Of a stretch of 64,000 bases of DNA, positions 17,658 through 26,501 are shown piece by piece. The stretch covers positions 21,910-85,909 of the forward strand of contig JADLEQ010000034.1 in the NCBI GenBank assembly GCA_020846005.1. Direction: 5' to 3'. The position numbers were made by a program, and so were the translations under genes. The notes below the pieces were generated by a model. That model saw only the letters and a program-made list of their open reading frames with translations. It had not been told where the DNA came from and searched no databases. The first letter of the stretch is position 1. Every line of letters starts with the position of its first letter. The DNA comes from Polyangiaceae bacterium (GTDB lineage Bacteria > Myxococcota_A > Polyangia > Polyangiales > Polyangiaceae).

Positions 17658-19096
17658 GGCGTTCCTGCGTCGGCGGGAGTCGCGCCGGGGCGGCACGCGA
17701 CGGCAAACAGCTCCATCGCGAGGCCGCGTGGGCGCCCAACCAAGAAGCGCCCGCCGCGGATCGCCAGCGGCTCACCGCCGAGGAGCGCGGCCTCGCCCGC
17801 GAGCGTGTCCGCCGGCTGGAGCGGCTCGGAGAAGGCGAGGAGCTGCGCCTCGTCGCCGAGGCCGGCCAGCGACAGCCACGCGACGGTTGCGCCCTCCGGC
17901 GCGCTGGCGTCGACCAGGAGCGTCGGCACACCTGCGCCCACGCGGTCGTCCTCGACGATCGCGCGCGCGACGCTGCCTCCGGTGGAGTAGCGCGCGAGGT
18001 GCACGGTGCGCGCCTCGATGCCGGGCCCCGCCGCGTCGTCGCGCCAGGCGACGATCGCGCTGCCGTCGGCGGCGGCGACCAGATCGAAGGCGAGGACGTG
18101 CGCGCCCGCGGCTGACACCACCTGCGGCGCCGCGGACAGCGCGCCCGCGGCGTCGAGCGGCGCGAGGACGAGCGCCCGGCGCTCGAGCGCGATCGCCGGG
18201 GGGTCGGGCATCCGCTCGCGCTCCGATCCGGTCGGCGCAGCGGTCGGGCCGTCCCGGAGCGCGCCGCGTCGAGTGGCCGCGCGCCGCACCCACGCCACCC
18301 AGAAGCCGCCTCCCCGAGCCGCGATCTCGGGGCCCTCGGCGTCTTCGTCGGCCGCGGTGAGGGCGCGCGCGCGCGTGAGGCTGCCGGGATCACCGACCGC
18401 GAAGGTCGCGGCGCGCACGGCCGATCGCCCCGGCGTCCCGGTGAGCTCGTCCCACAGGACGACGCCGCGCTCCTCACCGAGCGCGACCGCGAAGGCGTGC
18501 GAGTCGTCGTGACCGTGCGTCACCTCGCCGCCCCACACGACCCCGCCGTCGCGGATCTCGGCCAGGCGGAGCCGCCCCCCGTGGACGTCGCCGTCCGGCA
18601 CGACCACGGCAAGCCGCCCCGCCCGCGCCGCGATCGCCGGGGGACCGACGTCGCCGTGCGTACGCCCGAGATCGACGACGCGCCCGCCGGACACCTCGCC
18701 GCCGACCAGCGCGACCAGCGCGTGCGTCCCCGCCTGCTGCGCGCGGAGCGCCGAGACCGCGAAGCCGTCGGTCGTGGCGACCGCCGCGCCGACCTCGACG
18801 GCGAACGGGAGCGGGACGGCCGGCGCCGGCTCTCCGCCGTCCTCGTCGGGGGGGCGGACCGCGCCGGACTCGCCGACGGTGAACGTCCCGGAGCCGAGCG
18901 CAGCGCAGCGCGGCGCGGCGGGAGCCTGCGCGGCGCTGGACGGCGCAGCGCCAGCCTCGACGTCGCGCTCCGAGGGCGGGCTCGAAGGACGACACGCGAG
19001 GAGCGCGACGACGGTGAGCGCGAGCGGCGCGCGCACGCCTTCGGGGAGCGGCGGCCCGCTCGGGGCCCTGCCGCGGGAGCGGCGCGCGTCTCGCAT
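17654..19096 (-). CDS. Lipoprotein of unknown function
   Basis: A 480-residue protein with a basic N-terminus, hydrophobic stretch and lipobox VVALLAC (Cys ~35). The mature part consists of repeated beta-strand-rich segments with recurring Ala/Gly/Val and phrases such as GGFWVAWV, DGSAIVAWRDD and ATVAWLSLAG, suggestive of a beta-propeller, although no canonical repeat signature is evident. First gene of the run leading to rsgA, DUF2723 and E1. No function assigned. Confidence 0.7.
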   Translation of the reverse strand: MRDARRSRGRAPSGPPLPEGVRAPLALTVVALLACRPSSPPSERDVEAGAAPSSAAQAPAAPRCAALGSGTFTVGESGAVRPPDEDGGEPAPAVPLPFAVEVGAAVATTDGFAVSALRAQQAGTHALVALVGGEVSGGRVVDLGRTHGDVGPPAIAARAGRLAVVVPDGDVHGGRLRLAEIRDGGVVWGGEVTHGHDDSHAFAVALGEERGVVLWDELTGTPGRSAVRAATFAVGDPGSLTRARALTAADEDAEGPEIAARGGGFWVAWVRRAATRRGALRDGPTAAPTGSERERMPDPPAIALERRALVLAPLDAAGALSAAPQVVSAAGAHVLAFDLVAAADGSAIVAWRDDAAGPGIEARTVHLARYSTGGSVARAIVEDDRVGAGVPTLLVDASAPEGATVAWLSLAGLGDEAQLLAFSEPLQPADTLAGEAALLGGEPLAIRGGRFLVGRPRGLAMELFAVACRPGATPADAGTP

Positions 19097-19238
19097 CGAG
19101 CGGGCGGAGCATACACGGACCTCACGGCGCTGCGCCTGCCCGGCGGCCGGGCGCGGGCCGCCGCCCACCAGCAGGCGCGGGCCCCCCGGTCCCGCCGGAA
19201 TCATCCTATGCTCCGCTCCCGCCTCGACCCGAGCCCCC

Positions 19239-21863
19239 GTGCGCCGCCGCTCCCCCACCGGTCCCTACCAGCCGAGCCTCGCGCTACGCGCGCTCTCCGA
19301 GCGCTTCTTCGGCCGGATCGCGATCGACCAGGAGTGGCTGTCGAGTGTCCGCCGCCTCGCCGATCAGGGGACGGTCGTCTACGTGCTGCGGAACCTCAAC
19401 GTCGTCGATTTCCTCGCGCTCGACTTCCTCACCAAGCGCCACGGGCTCCCCGAGATCCGCTTCGTCAACGACCTCGGCATGGGCGCCCTCGAGCCGATGG
19501 GGCGCGGGCTGCTCGGCGCCCTCCTCCCCCGCTCCGGCGACGCGCAGGCGAGCGAGCTGCGCGAGGCGGTCGAGCGCGGCCACTCGGCGGCGCTGTTCCT
19601 CAAGCGCCCCCCCGGGGTCCTCGACCTGGCCGCGGGCGCCAGCGGCGGGCGCGGGCTCACGGAGGGCGACGCCCTGATGCGGACGCTCATCGACGTCCAG
19701 CGCGAGCGCGCGCGCCCCATCCTGCTCGTCCCCCAGGTCTTCGTCTGGTCCCGCCTGCCGGACACGCGCGGGACGCGCACCCTCGATCTCCTGCTCGGCC
19801 CGCGGGAGTGGCCGAGCGCGCTGCGCACCGCCGGCCAGGTCCTCGCGAACGCCAGCCACGCGGAGCTCCGCGCCGGCGAGCCGCTCTCCCTCGCCGCCTA
19901 CCTCGCGGAGTCGGACGCCCCGAGCGACGCGGTGCGCATCCGCCGCATCACCTACGCGCTCCTCCGGCGGGTCGAGCGCGAGCGCGTCGCGATCACCGGC
20001 CCGGCGCAGAAGCCCCCAGACCGGGTCCGCGACGAGATCCTGCGGAGCCCTCGGCTCGCCCGCGTGGTCGAGGAGCTGGCGGGCGAGCGCGCCGAGGACC
20101 GCGGCGCCGTACTGGCGGAGGCCGAGCGGATGCTGCGGGGCCTGCAGGCGACGCTGGACGTCGACACGGTGCGGGCGCTGGAGCTCCTCTTCGACAAGGT
20201 CTTCCACACCATCTACGCCGGCATCGAGTTCGATCGCGAGGGGCTCGAGCGGATCCGCGCGGCGGCGAAGGACGGCACGGTGGTGTTGCTGCCGAGCCAC
20301 AAGAGCCACATCGACTACCTGCTGCTGAGCTACGTCTTCTACGAGGAGAAGCTCCAGCTCCCGCTGATCGCCGCGGGCGACAACCTGTCGTTCTTCCCGC
20401 TGGGCCCGCTCTTCCGCCGCGGCGGCGCGTTCTTCATCCGCCGCTCGTTCAAGGGGGACCGCCTCTACTCCGCCGTGGTCGACGCCTACGTCCGTCGACT
20501 CATCCGCGAGGGGCACCCGCTCGAGCTCTTCCTCGAGGGCGGGCGCAGCCGCACGGGGAAGCTCCTCCCTCCCAAGCTCGGCCTGCTGTCGATGATCGTC
20601 ACCGCCGCGCTCGCGGTCACGCATCGCCGCACCTACTTCGTACCCATCAGCATCGGGTACGAGCGCCTCGTCGAGGGCAGCGCGTACGAGCGCGAGCTCC
20701 GGGGAGGCGAGAAGGAGAAGGAGGACGCCGCCGGGCTGCTGCGCACCACGGCGGTGCTCCGCGACCGCTACGGGCGCATCAACCTGCAGGTCGGCGAGAT
20801 CCTGACGCTCGACCAGCTGCGGGAGGAGCTCGACCTCCCCCTCGGCGCCGAGCTCGAGGAGGACGCCCAGCGCGCGCTCGTGACCCGCCTCGGCAACCGC
20901 GTGATGGACGAGATGAACCGCGTGACGGCGATGACGCCGGGCGCGCTGGTCGCGCTCGTGCTGCTCACGCACACCCGCCGCGGGCTGCCCCACGACGAGG
21001 TGGTCGATCGGGCGCGCAAGCTGCTCGGCCTGGCGCGTCGGCTCGGCGCCCGCGCGACCCCGAGCCTGGCGACGGGAGAGGGCGCGCTGCGCGAGGAGGC
21101 GCTGGGAGAGGCGCTCGAGATGCTGATGGCGGCCGAGCTGGTCGAGGCGCACCGGCCCGCGGACGGCGAGGTCGCAGTGAGCCGACGCCCGACCGCGGGG
21201 CCCGACGCCATCTACGTCGTCCCAGACGCCAAGCGGCTGGCCCTCGACACGACGAAGAACATCGTCGTGCACTTCTTCGTCGAGCGCGCCCTGGTCGCGA
21301 TCGCGCTGCTGCGCGACGGAGGGCCCCCGATCGCACGAGCGGTCTTGCGGGAGCGCGTGCAGGTGCTGTCGCGCCTCTTCAAGTACGAATTCCGCTTCCG
21401 CGCCGACGCCAGCTTCGACGAGATCTTCGATCGCACGCTGGAGGAGATGGCAGCCGATGGAAAGCTCGCGCTCCTCGCCGAGCAGCGCGTCGGCGCCGGC
21501 GTCGGCGCCGACGGATGGAGCGGCGCCGAGTGGCTCGAGATCTACGCCGCGACGTGCCGGAACTTCCTCGAGGGGTACCGCGTCGCCGCGCGCGGCTTGG
21601 GCGCGCTGGTGAAGGGACCGCTGACGGAGAAGGACCTCGCCCGCCGCACGCTCGCTCTCGGCGGCCGCATGTTCCTCGCCGGCGAGCTGGAGCTCCGCGA
21701 GTGCGTGTCGAAGCCCATCCTGCAGAACGCCTTCCTCTCGTTCGTCGACCAGGGGTACCTGGCGAAGCGCGACGGCAAGCTCGAGCTGCAGGCGTCGTTC
21801 GCCTCGGCTCGGGCGGTCGCCGCGATCGAGGGGCGCGTCGCCGGCTACTTGGGGCGGAGATGA
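19239..21863 (+). CDS. plsB: Glycerol-3-phosphate 1-O-acyltransferase (PlsB type)
   Basis: An inner-membrane enzyme that acylates sn-glycerol-3-phosphate, the first step of phospholipid synthesis; 874 residues against about 807 in E. coli. Acyltransferase motifs are complete: I LLPSHKSHIDYLLL (His and Asp catalytic), II GGAFFIRRSF, III FLEGGRSRTGK and IV YFVPISIGYERL. The long N- and C-terminal regions are those of PlsB rather than PlsC. The start is a GTG at 19239, within 142 bases of the divergent lipoprotein gene; no strong ribosome site is visible. The stop overlaps the next ATG (ATGA). Confidence 0.93.
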   Translation: MRRRSPTGPYQPSLALRALSERFFGRIAIDQEWLSSVRRLADQGTVVYVLRNLNVVDFLALDFLTKRHGLPEIRFVNDLGMGALEPMGRGLLGALLPRSGDAQASELREAVERGHSAALFLKRPPGVLDLAAGASGGRGLTEGDALMRTLIDVQRERARPILLVPQVFVWSRLPDTRGTRTLDLLLGPREWPSALRTAGQVLANASHAELRAGEPLSLAAYLAESDAPSDAVRIRRITYALLRRVERERVAITGPAQKPPDRVRDEILRSPRLARVVEELAGERAEDRGAVLAEAERMLRGLQATLDVDTVRALELLFDKVFHTIYAGIEFDREGLERIRAAAKDGTVVLLPSHKSHIDYLLLSYVFYEEKLQLPLIAAGDNLSFFPLGPLFRRGGAFFIRRSFKGDRLYSAVVDAYVRRLIREGHPLELFLEGGRSRTGKLLPPKLGLLSMIVTAALAVTHRRTYFVPISIGYERLVEGSAYERELRGGEKEKEDAAGLLRTTAVLRDRYGRINLQVGEILTLDQLREELDLPLGAELEEDAQRALVTRLGNRVMDEMNRVTAMTPGALVALVLLTHTRRGLPHDEVVDRARKLLGLARRLGARATPSLATGEGALREEALGEALEMLMAAELVEAHRPADGEVAVSRRPTAGPDAIYVVPDAKRLALDTTKNIVVHFFVERALVAIALLRDGGPPIARAVLRERVQVLSRLFKYEFRFRADASFDEIFDRTLEEMAADGKLALLAEQRVGAGVGADGWSGAEWLEIYAATCRNFLEGYRVAARGLGALVKGPLTEKDLARRTLALGGRMFLAGELELRECVSKPILQNAFLSFVDQGYLAKRDGKLELQASFASARAVAAIEGRVAGYLGRR

Positions 21864-22747
21864 GCCGGCGGCGTCGTCCTGGTCGCGGGCCGGGTCGCGC
21901 GCTGGTCGCGGCGTCACCCCTGCTCGCCGCGGCGTGCTTCTCGTCGCCTACCCCGCTCGCGCCGGGCGTCGGGGGCTCGGTCGGCGCGCCGCAGCACGGC
22001 GTGCTGACGGACGGCGTCGAGCTGCCCGCCGGCGGCCCGGGGTTCGTTCGCTACCGCCCGCACGGCCAGCACCACTGGGGTACCCCGGTCCTGGTCGCGG
22101 CGGTCGAGCGAGCCGCCGCGCGGGTCTCCACGGAGCGCGGCGGCGAGCCGCTCGTCGTGGGCGATCTCTCGGCGCGTCGCGGCGGGAAGATCCCGGGACA
22201 CCGCTCCCACCGCTCCGGCCGCGACGTGGACCTCCTCTTCTACACCACGACCCCGGAGGGCGCGCCGGTACGGAGCCCAGGGTTCCTTCATTTCGGGGCC
22301 GATGGCCTCGCGCGCGTCCAGGGCACGGACGACTACGTCCGCTTCGACGTCGCGCGCAACTGGGCGCTGATCGAGTCGCTGGTCGGCAGCGAGGGCGCGC
22401 CGGTGCTCTTCATCTTCGTGAGCCGAGAGCTCGAGGCGCTGCTCCTCGAGTGGGCGTTCGCGCTGGGCAGCCCCGACTCGCTCCTCCTCCGCGCGGCGAC
22501 GGTGATGCTCCAACCCGGAGACAGCACGCCGCACGATGATCATTTCCACGTCCGCCTCGCGTGCAGCGCGGAGGAGGCGCTGCGGGGGTGCGACGGCGGC
22601 GGCCCTCGGTGGCGGTGGCTCCCGCCGCTCGAGGAGGCCGCGCCCCTCGACGACGCCCTGCTCGCCGCCATCGCGGAGGACGAGGGCCCGCCGGCCGCGC
22701 CCGAAGACTCGGCGGGAGACGACGCCCCCCAAGATGACTCGAGCTGA
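21860..22747 (+). CDS. MepA-like penicillin-insensitive murein endopeptidase, lipoprotein
   Basis: A 295-residue predicted lipoprotein (lipobox SPLLAAAC) of the M74 metallopeptidase type. It has the zinc motif GHRSHRSGRDVDLLF, equivalent to the HxxxxxxD ligands of MepA, and a late HDDHFHVRLAC motif with the third ligand. Such enzymes cut D-Ala-meso-DAP cross-links in peptidoglycan. The C-terminal ~40 residues are acidic and disordered. It overlaps plsB by four bases and the methyltransferase by 14 bases. Confidence 0.85.
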   Translation: MSRRRRPGRGPGRALVAASPLLAAACFSSPTPLAPGVGGSVGAPQHGVLTDGVELPAGGPGFVRYRPHGQHHWGTPVLVAAVERAAARVSTERGGEPLVVGDLSARRGGKIPGHRSHRSGRDVDLLFYTTTPEGAPVRSPGFLHFGADGLARVQGTDDYVRFDVARNWALIESLVGSEGAPVLFIFVSRELEALLLEWAFALGSPDSLLLRAATVMLQPGDSTPHDDHFHVRLACSAEEALRGCDGGGPRWRWLPPLEEAAPLDDALLAAIAEDEGPPAAPEDSAGDDAPQDDSS

Positions 22748-23672
22748 GCTCCCGCCGCTGGCGCGCCCGGCGGTCGAGCTCTACGAGGGCGACTGCCTGG
22801 AGCTCCTCGCTCGGCCCGAGCACCGCGCTCGGCAGTTCGAGCTCGTGTACGTCGATCCGCCGTTCAACACCGAGCGGGCCCACGGCGCCCGGCGAGGACC
22901 GGGCTGGCGCCACGAGGGCCCGGCGGCTTTCCATGACGCGCACGGCGGCCTCGACGCCTTCCTCGCGTACCTCGAGCCGCGCCTGGTCGCGGCGGCCGCG
23001 CGCCTGGCGCCCGGCGGCAGCCTGTGGGTGCACCTGGACCACCGCGCGGTGCACGAGGTCAAGGTGCTGCTCGATCGCGCGCTCGGGCGCGACGCGTACC
23101 GCGCGGAGATCATCTGGGTGCCGGGCAACGGGGCCCGGCGCAGCGCCGGCCCCGCCGTCACGCATCAGACGCTCCTCGTCTACGCTCCCGGCGCGATGCT
23201 GTGGAACACGGACGACCCCATCCTCCGCGAGCCCTACGCGGACCGCAGTCTCGCGATCCACTTCCGGAAGGTAGACGGCGACGGCCGGAGATACCGCGAG
23301 CGGGTCGCTGGCGGACGAACGTATCGCTACTACGCCGACACCGGGCGGGCCCTCGGCAGCGTGTGGACGGACTGCCCGGCGATGGGCGCGAACACGCCCT
23401 TCGCGCGAGAGGCCACTGGATACCCGACCCAGAAGCCGGAGCGCCTCCTCGAGCGCATCGTCCGAGGCGCGACGCGGGCCGGAGACGCCGTGCTCGATCC
23501 GATGTGCGGCTCGGGGACGACGCTGGCGGTCGCGGCGCGACTCGGGCGCCCGAGCCTCGGCATCGACGCGAGCCCGCTCGCCTGTTCGGTCGCGCGCGCG
23601 CGGCTCGGGCTGGGCGCGGCCCCCGCGCCCACCGCGCCGCGCCGCGTCACCAGACGCGCCCGCGCTTCATGA
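22734..23672 (+). CDS. Orphan site-specific DNA methyltransferase (beta class)
   Basis: A 312-residue SAM-dependent DNA methyltransferase. The catalytic motif DPPFNT (IV) lies near residue 42 and the SAM-binding motif DPMCGSGTT (I) near 260, preceded by GYPTQKPERLLERIV. This IV-before-I order is that of beta-class, Mod-like enzymes, and DPPF suggests N6-adenine methylation. The target-recognition part would be the middle ~120-200. No restriction endonuclease gene lies nearby, so it appears to be an orphan. The ATG starts inside the endopeptidase gene, and the 3' end overlaps the convergent small gene by 26 bases. Confidence 0.88.
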   Translation: MTRAELPPLARPAVELYEGDCLELLARPEHRARQFELVYVDPPFNTERAHGARRGPGWRHEGPAAFHDAHGGLDAFLAYLEPRLVAAAARLAPGGSLWVHLDHRAVHEVKVLLDRALGRDAYRAEIIWVPGNGARRSAGPAVTHQTLLVYAPGAMLWNTDDPILREPYADRSLAIHFRKVDGDGRRYRERVAGGRTYRYYADTGRALGSVWTDCPAMGANTPFAREATGYPTQKPERLLERIVRGATRAGDAVLDPMCGSGTTLAVAARLGRPSLGIDASPLACSVARARLGLGAAPAPTAPRRVTRRARAS

Positions 23673-23952
23673 AGCGACGCGTGCTCGGCGCGTGACGCGC
23701 GGTGCCGACCTCGAACTGGTGCTCGACCCGCGGGATCTCGACCACGACCTGGGGCTGGGCTCGCCGCCCGACGATCACGACCGGCGCTACCTGCTGCTCC
23801 GGGCTCCGGCCGGCGCGCGCCGCCGCGGCGCGCTCGGCGAGCTCCGTGCGTGCGGTCGCGCGCCGCACCGGCCGCGCCGCCGCGAGCGCGGGGACGGCGA
23901 GCACCGAGGCGCTGATCACGATCGAGAGCACTACACGGGAACGGCTGCGCAT
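23647..23952 (-). CDS. Small secreted protein of unknown function
   Basis: A 101-residue protein from an ATG preceded by a good ribosome site (GAGAGGTG). The N-terminal signal peptide is RSRSRVVLSIVISASVLAVPALAAA; the mature ~75 residues are basic, with no Cys and no known motif. Its end overlaps the end of the methyltransferase gene on the other strand. Real expression is supported by start site and signal peptide only. Confidence 0.5.
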   Translation of the reverse strand: MRSRSRVVLSIVISASVLAVPALAAARPVRRATARTELAERAAAARAGRSPEQQVAPVVIVGRRAQPQVVVEIPRVEHQFEVGTARHAPSTRRFMKRGRVW

Positions 23953-24035
23953 GGTGGCACCTCTCATGGTTCTCGTCCGACCAGCGCCGCGGCGCTGGGC
24001 TTGGGTGGTGCGCGCGTGAGACCCGTGCGGGCGGG

Positions 24036-25442
24036 CTAGCTCTTCCACGCGGTGTGGAAATCTCCGTCGCGGTCCGTCCGCTTGTACGTGTGCGCGCCGA
24101 AGTAGTCTCGCTGCGCCTGGATGAGGTTCGCCGGCAAGCGCTCGCTCCGGCAGGTGTCGTAGTAGGCGAGCGACGCGCTGGTGGCCGGGACGGGCACGCC
24201 GGCCTGGGCGGCGAGGGCGACGACGCGGCGCCAGCTCGCCTGCCGCGCGGCCAGCTCCTCGGCGAACGACGCGTCGAGGAGCAGGTTGGGGAGCTTCGCG
24301 TCACGCTGGAACGCGGCCTGGATCCGGCCGAGGAACGCCGCGCGGATGATGCAGCCGGCCTTCCAGATCCGGGCCATCTCGGCCAGATCGATGCCCCACG
24401 AGCGCTCCTCGCTCGCGGTGCGGATGAGGCGCATGCCTTGCGCGTAGCTGACGCACTTCGACGCGTAGAGCGCGGCGCGAACGTCGGCCACGAGACCCAC
24501 CTTGTCCACCGCGGGCTGGCCCGAGGCGCCCGCCAGCACGCGGGCACCGAGCACGCGCTCCTCGCGCGCGCTCGAGAGCACCCGCGCGTCCACGGCAGCG
24601 GCGATGGTCGGCACCGCGACGCCGAGCTCGGCGGCGTCCTGCACCGTCCATTTGCCCGTCCCTTTCATGCTCGCCACGTCGACGATGAGGTCGACCAGCG
24701 CCTGGCCCGTGTCGCCGTCGTGCTTGCGGAAGATGTCCGCCGTGATCTCGATCAGGAAGGACTGCAGCTCGCCCCGGTTCCACTCGGCGAAGGTGTCCGC
24801 GAGCTCCGCGTTGGAGAGCCCTCCGAGCCCACGCAGGATGGCGTACGCCTCGGCGATGAGCTGCATGTCGCCGTACTCGATGCCGTTGTGGACCATCTTC
24901 ACGTAGTGGCCCGCTCCACCGGGGCCGACGTACGCGACGCACGGGCCATCGGGGACCTGCGCGGCGATCTTGCCGAGCACCGGCGCCAGCGCCTCGTACG
25001 CGGCGCGATCGCCGCCAGGCATCATCGACGGGCCGTGCCGCGCCCCCTCCTCCCCTCCGGAGACGCCCATGCCGAAGAAGCGTACGCCCGTCGGCGCGAG
25101 TTCGCGGGCGCGGCGCTCGGTGTTGGCGAAGTACTCGTTACCTGCGTCGACGAGCAGGTCCCCCGGCTCGAGCAGCGAGCGGAGGCGATCGATGGTGTCA
25201 TCCACCACCTGCCCCGCCTTCACCAGCATCACGATCCGGCGCGGGCGGGAGAGGGCGCCGACCAGCTCCCGCAGCTCGGCGAACGCCCGCACCTGCTTGC
25301 CCTGCCCGTCGCGCTCGAAGCGCGACACGGCGTCCGGCCAGGCGTCCCAGCCGCCCACGGAGAAGCCCTTCTCCTCCATGTTGAACGCCAGGTTCCGCCC
25401 CATCACACCGAGGCCCACCATGCCCATCGCCAGGTCCGTCAT
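24036..25442 (-). CDS. gnd: 6-phosphogluconate dehydrogenase, decarboxylating
   Basis: Third enzyme of the oxidative pentose phosphate pathway: 6-phosphogluconate to ribulose-5-phosphate, CO2 and NADPH. At 468 residues it is the full-length type. Motifs: Rossmann GLGVMGRNLAFN, catalytic region GGEEGARHGPSMMPGG, KMVHNGIEYGDMQLIAEAY, and a C-terminal substrate loop with YFGAHTYKR. The start is the ATG directly before the Rossmann strand. It stands alone on the minus strand, about 3.5 kb from zwf-opcA-pgl. Confidence 0.96.
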   Translation of the reverse strand: MTDLAMGMVGLGVMGRNLAFNMEEKGFSVGGWDAWPDAVSRFERDGQGKQVRAFAELRELVGALSRPRRIVMLVKAGQVVDDTIDRLRSLLEPGDLLVDAGNEYFANTERRARELAPTGVRFFGMGVSGGEEGARHGPSMMPGGDRAAYEALAPVLGKIAAQVPDGPCVAYVGPGGAGHYVKMVHNGIEYGDMQLIAEAYAILRGLGGLSNAELADTFAEWNRGELQSFLIEITADIFRKHDGDTGQALVDLIVDVASMKGTGKWTVQDAAELGVAVPTIAAAVDARVLSSAREERVLGARVLAGASGQPAVDKVGLVADVRAALYASKCVSYAQGMRLIRTASEERSWGIDLAEMARIWKAGCIIRAAFLGRIQAAFQRDAKLPNLLLDASFAEELAARQASWRRVVALAAQAGVPVPATSASLAYYDTCRSERLPANLIQAQRDYFGAHTYKRTDRDGDFHTAWKS

Positions 25443-25522
25443 GGGTGGGGAGCGTAGGCGACTCCCGAACGCGCGTCGACTCCCGCGCCGCGACCCCAGC
25501 GTGCTATCGGCGCGAGCGGACC

Positions 25523-26440
25523 ATGTCCGCACCCCGCTCGCCCCGCCCGAACGAGCCTCGAGCCGAGCCGCTCGCGCTCCGGGGGCACGACGGCCTGGGG
25601 ATCGCCGCGGACCGCTGGGCGCCGCCGCCCGGGGTGCCGGAGCGGCGGGCGACGGTCGTGCTCGCCCACGGCGGCGGGCAGACTCGCCACGCCTGGGCCG
25701 CCACCGCGCGGCAGCTCGCGCGCCTCGGGTTCGCCACCGTCGCGGTCGACCAGCGCGGGCACGGGGACAGCGAGTGGTCCCCGGCCGGCGCCTACGCGCT
25801 CGAGGACTTCGGCGCCGACCTGGCGCGCGTCGCCGGCGTCACCGGGCCGCGGACGGTGGTGGTCGGGGCCTCCCTGGGCGGGCTCGCGGCGCTCCTGTCC
25901 GGCCTGGGCGCGCCGCTGCCCGGCGCGGCGCCCGCCGCGATCGCCGGCCTCGCGCTGGTGGACATCGCGCCCCGCATGGAGCCGTCCGGGGTCGAGCGCA
26001 TCCTGGGCTTCATGCGCGCCCACCCAGGCGGCTTCGCCTCGCTCGACGAGGCGGCGGACGCGGTGGCCGCGTACCTCCCGCACCGCGCCCGGCCACGGGA
26101 CACGCGAGGGCTCGAGCGCAACCTGCGCCGACACGCCGACGGGCGCCTGCGCTGGCACTGGGATCCGCGCTTCCTCGCGGCCGAGCGCTACGAGAACCCG
26201 CTCGCCGCGGTCGAGAGACTGGAGCGCGCCGCGGCGGCGCTGACGGTGCCGACGCTCTTGATCCGGGGCGCGTCCAGCGACGTGCTGAGCGAGGAGGCGG
26301 CGCGGGCGTTCCTCGCCATCGTCCCGCACGCGAGGCTGGTCGACGTCCGCGAGGCGACCCACATGGTGGTCGGCGACGACAACGATCGCTTCGGCGCGGC
26401 GCTCGTGAGCTGGCTCGCCGAGCTGGAGGCGCGCGCGTGA
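25523..26440 (+). CDS. Alpha/beta hydrolase
   Basis: A 305-residue hydrolase of the alpha/beta fold. The oxyanion strand turn is HGGGQTRHAW, the nucleophile elbow GASLGG, the acid probably Asp in RGASSDVLSEEA and the base His in EATHMVVGDDNDRF. A cap domain lies at about 150-220. The pattern is closest to epoxide hydrolase/lactonase-like or peroxidase-like members, but substrate cannot be decided. It is divergent from gnd and 61 bases upstream of the PaaK-like gene; a possible weak two-gene unit. Confidence 0.85.
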   Translation: MSAPRSPRPNEPRAEPLALRGHDGLGIAADRWAPPPGVPERRATVVLAHGGGQTRHAWAATARQLARLGFATVAVDQRGHGDSEWSPAGAYALEDFGADLARVAGVTGPRTVVVGASLGGLAALLSGLGAPLPGAAPAAIAGLALVDIAPRMEPSGVERILGFMRAHPGGFASLDEAADAVAAYLPHRARPRDTRGLERNLRRHADGRLRWHWDPRFLAAERYENPLAAVERLERAAAALTVPTLLIRGASSDVLSEEAARAFLAIVPHARLVDVREATHMVVGDDNDRFGAALVSWLAELEARA

Positions 26441-26501
26441 CGGCCCGGCCGCCGCGCCCCGGGCCCGGGCTGCGGCGGCGCGGGAGCGCGGGAGCGCGCG
26501 C

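Noticed and set aside
19284..21917. Very long minus-strand open frame (877 codons) opposite plsB
   Set aside because: Shadow of the real plus-strand gene; high GC removes stop codons. Arg/Ala/Glu-rich translation with no motifs.
22734..23952. Restriction-modification system
   Set aside because: Only a methyltransferase is present; the neighbouring 101-residue protein has a signal peptide and cannot be an endonuclease partner.
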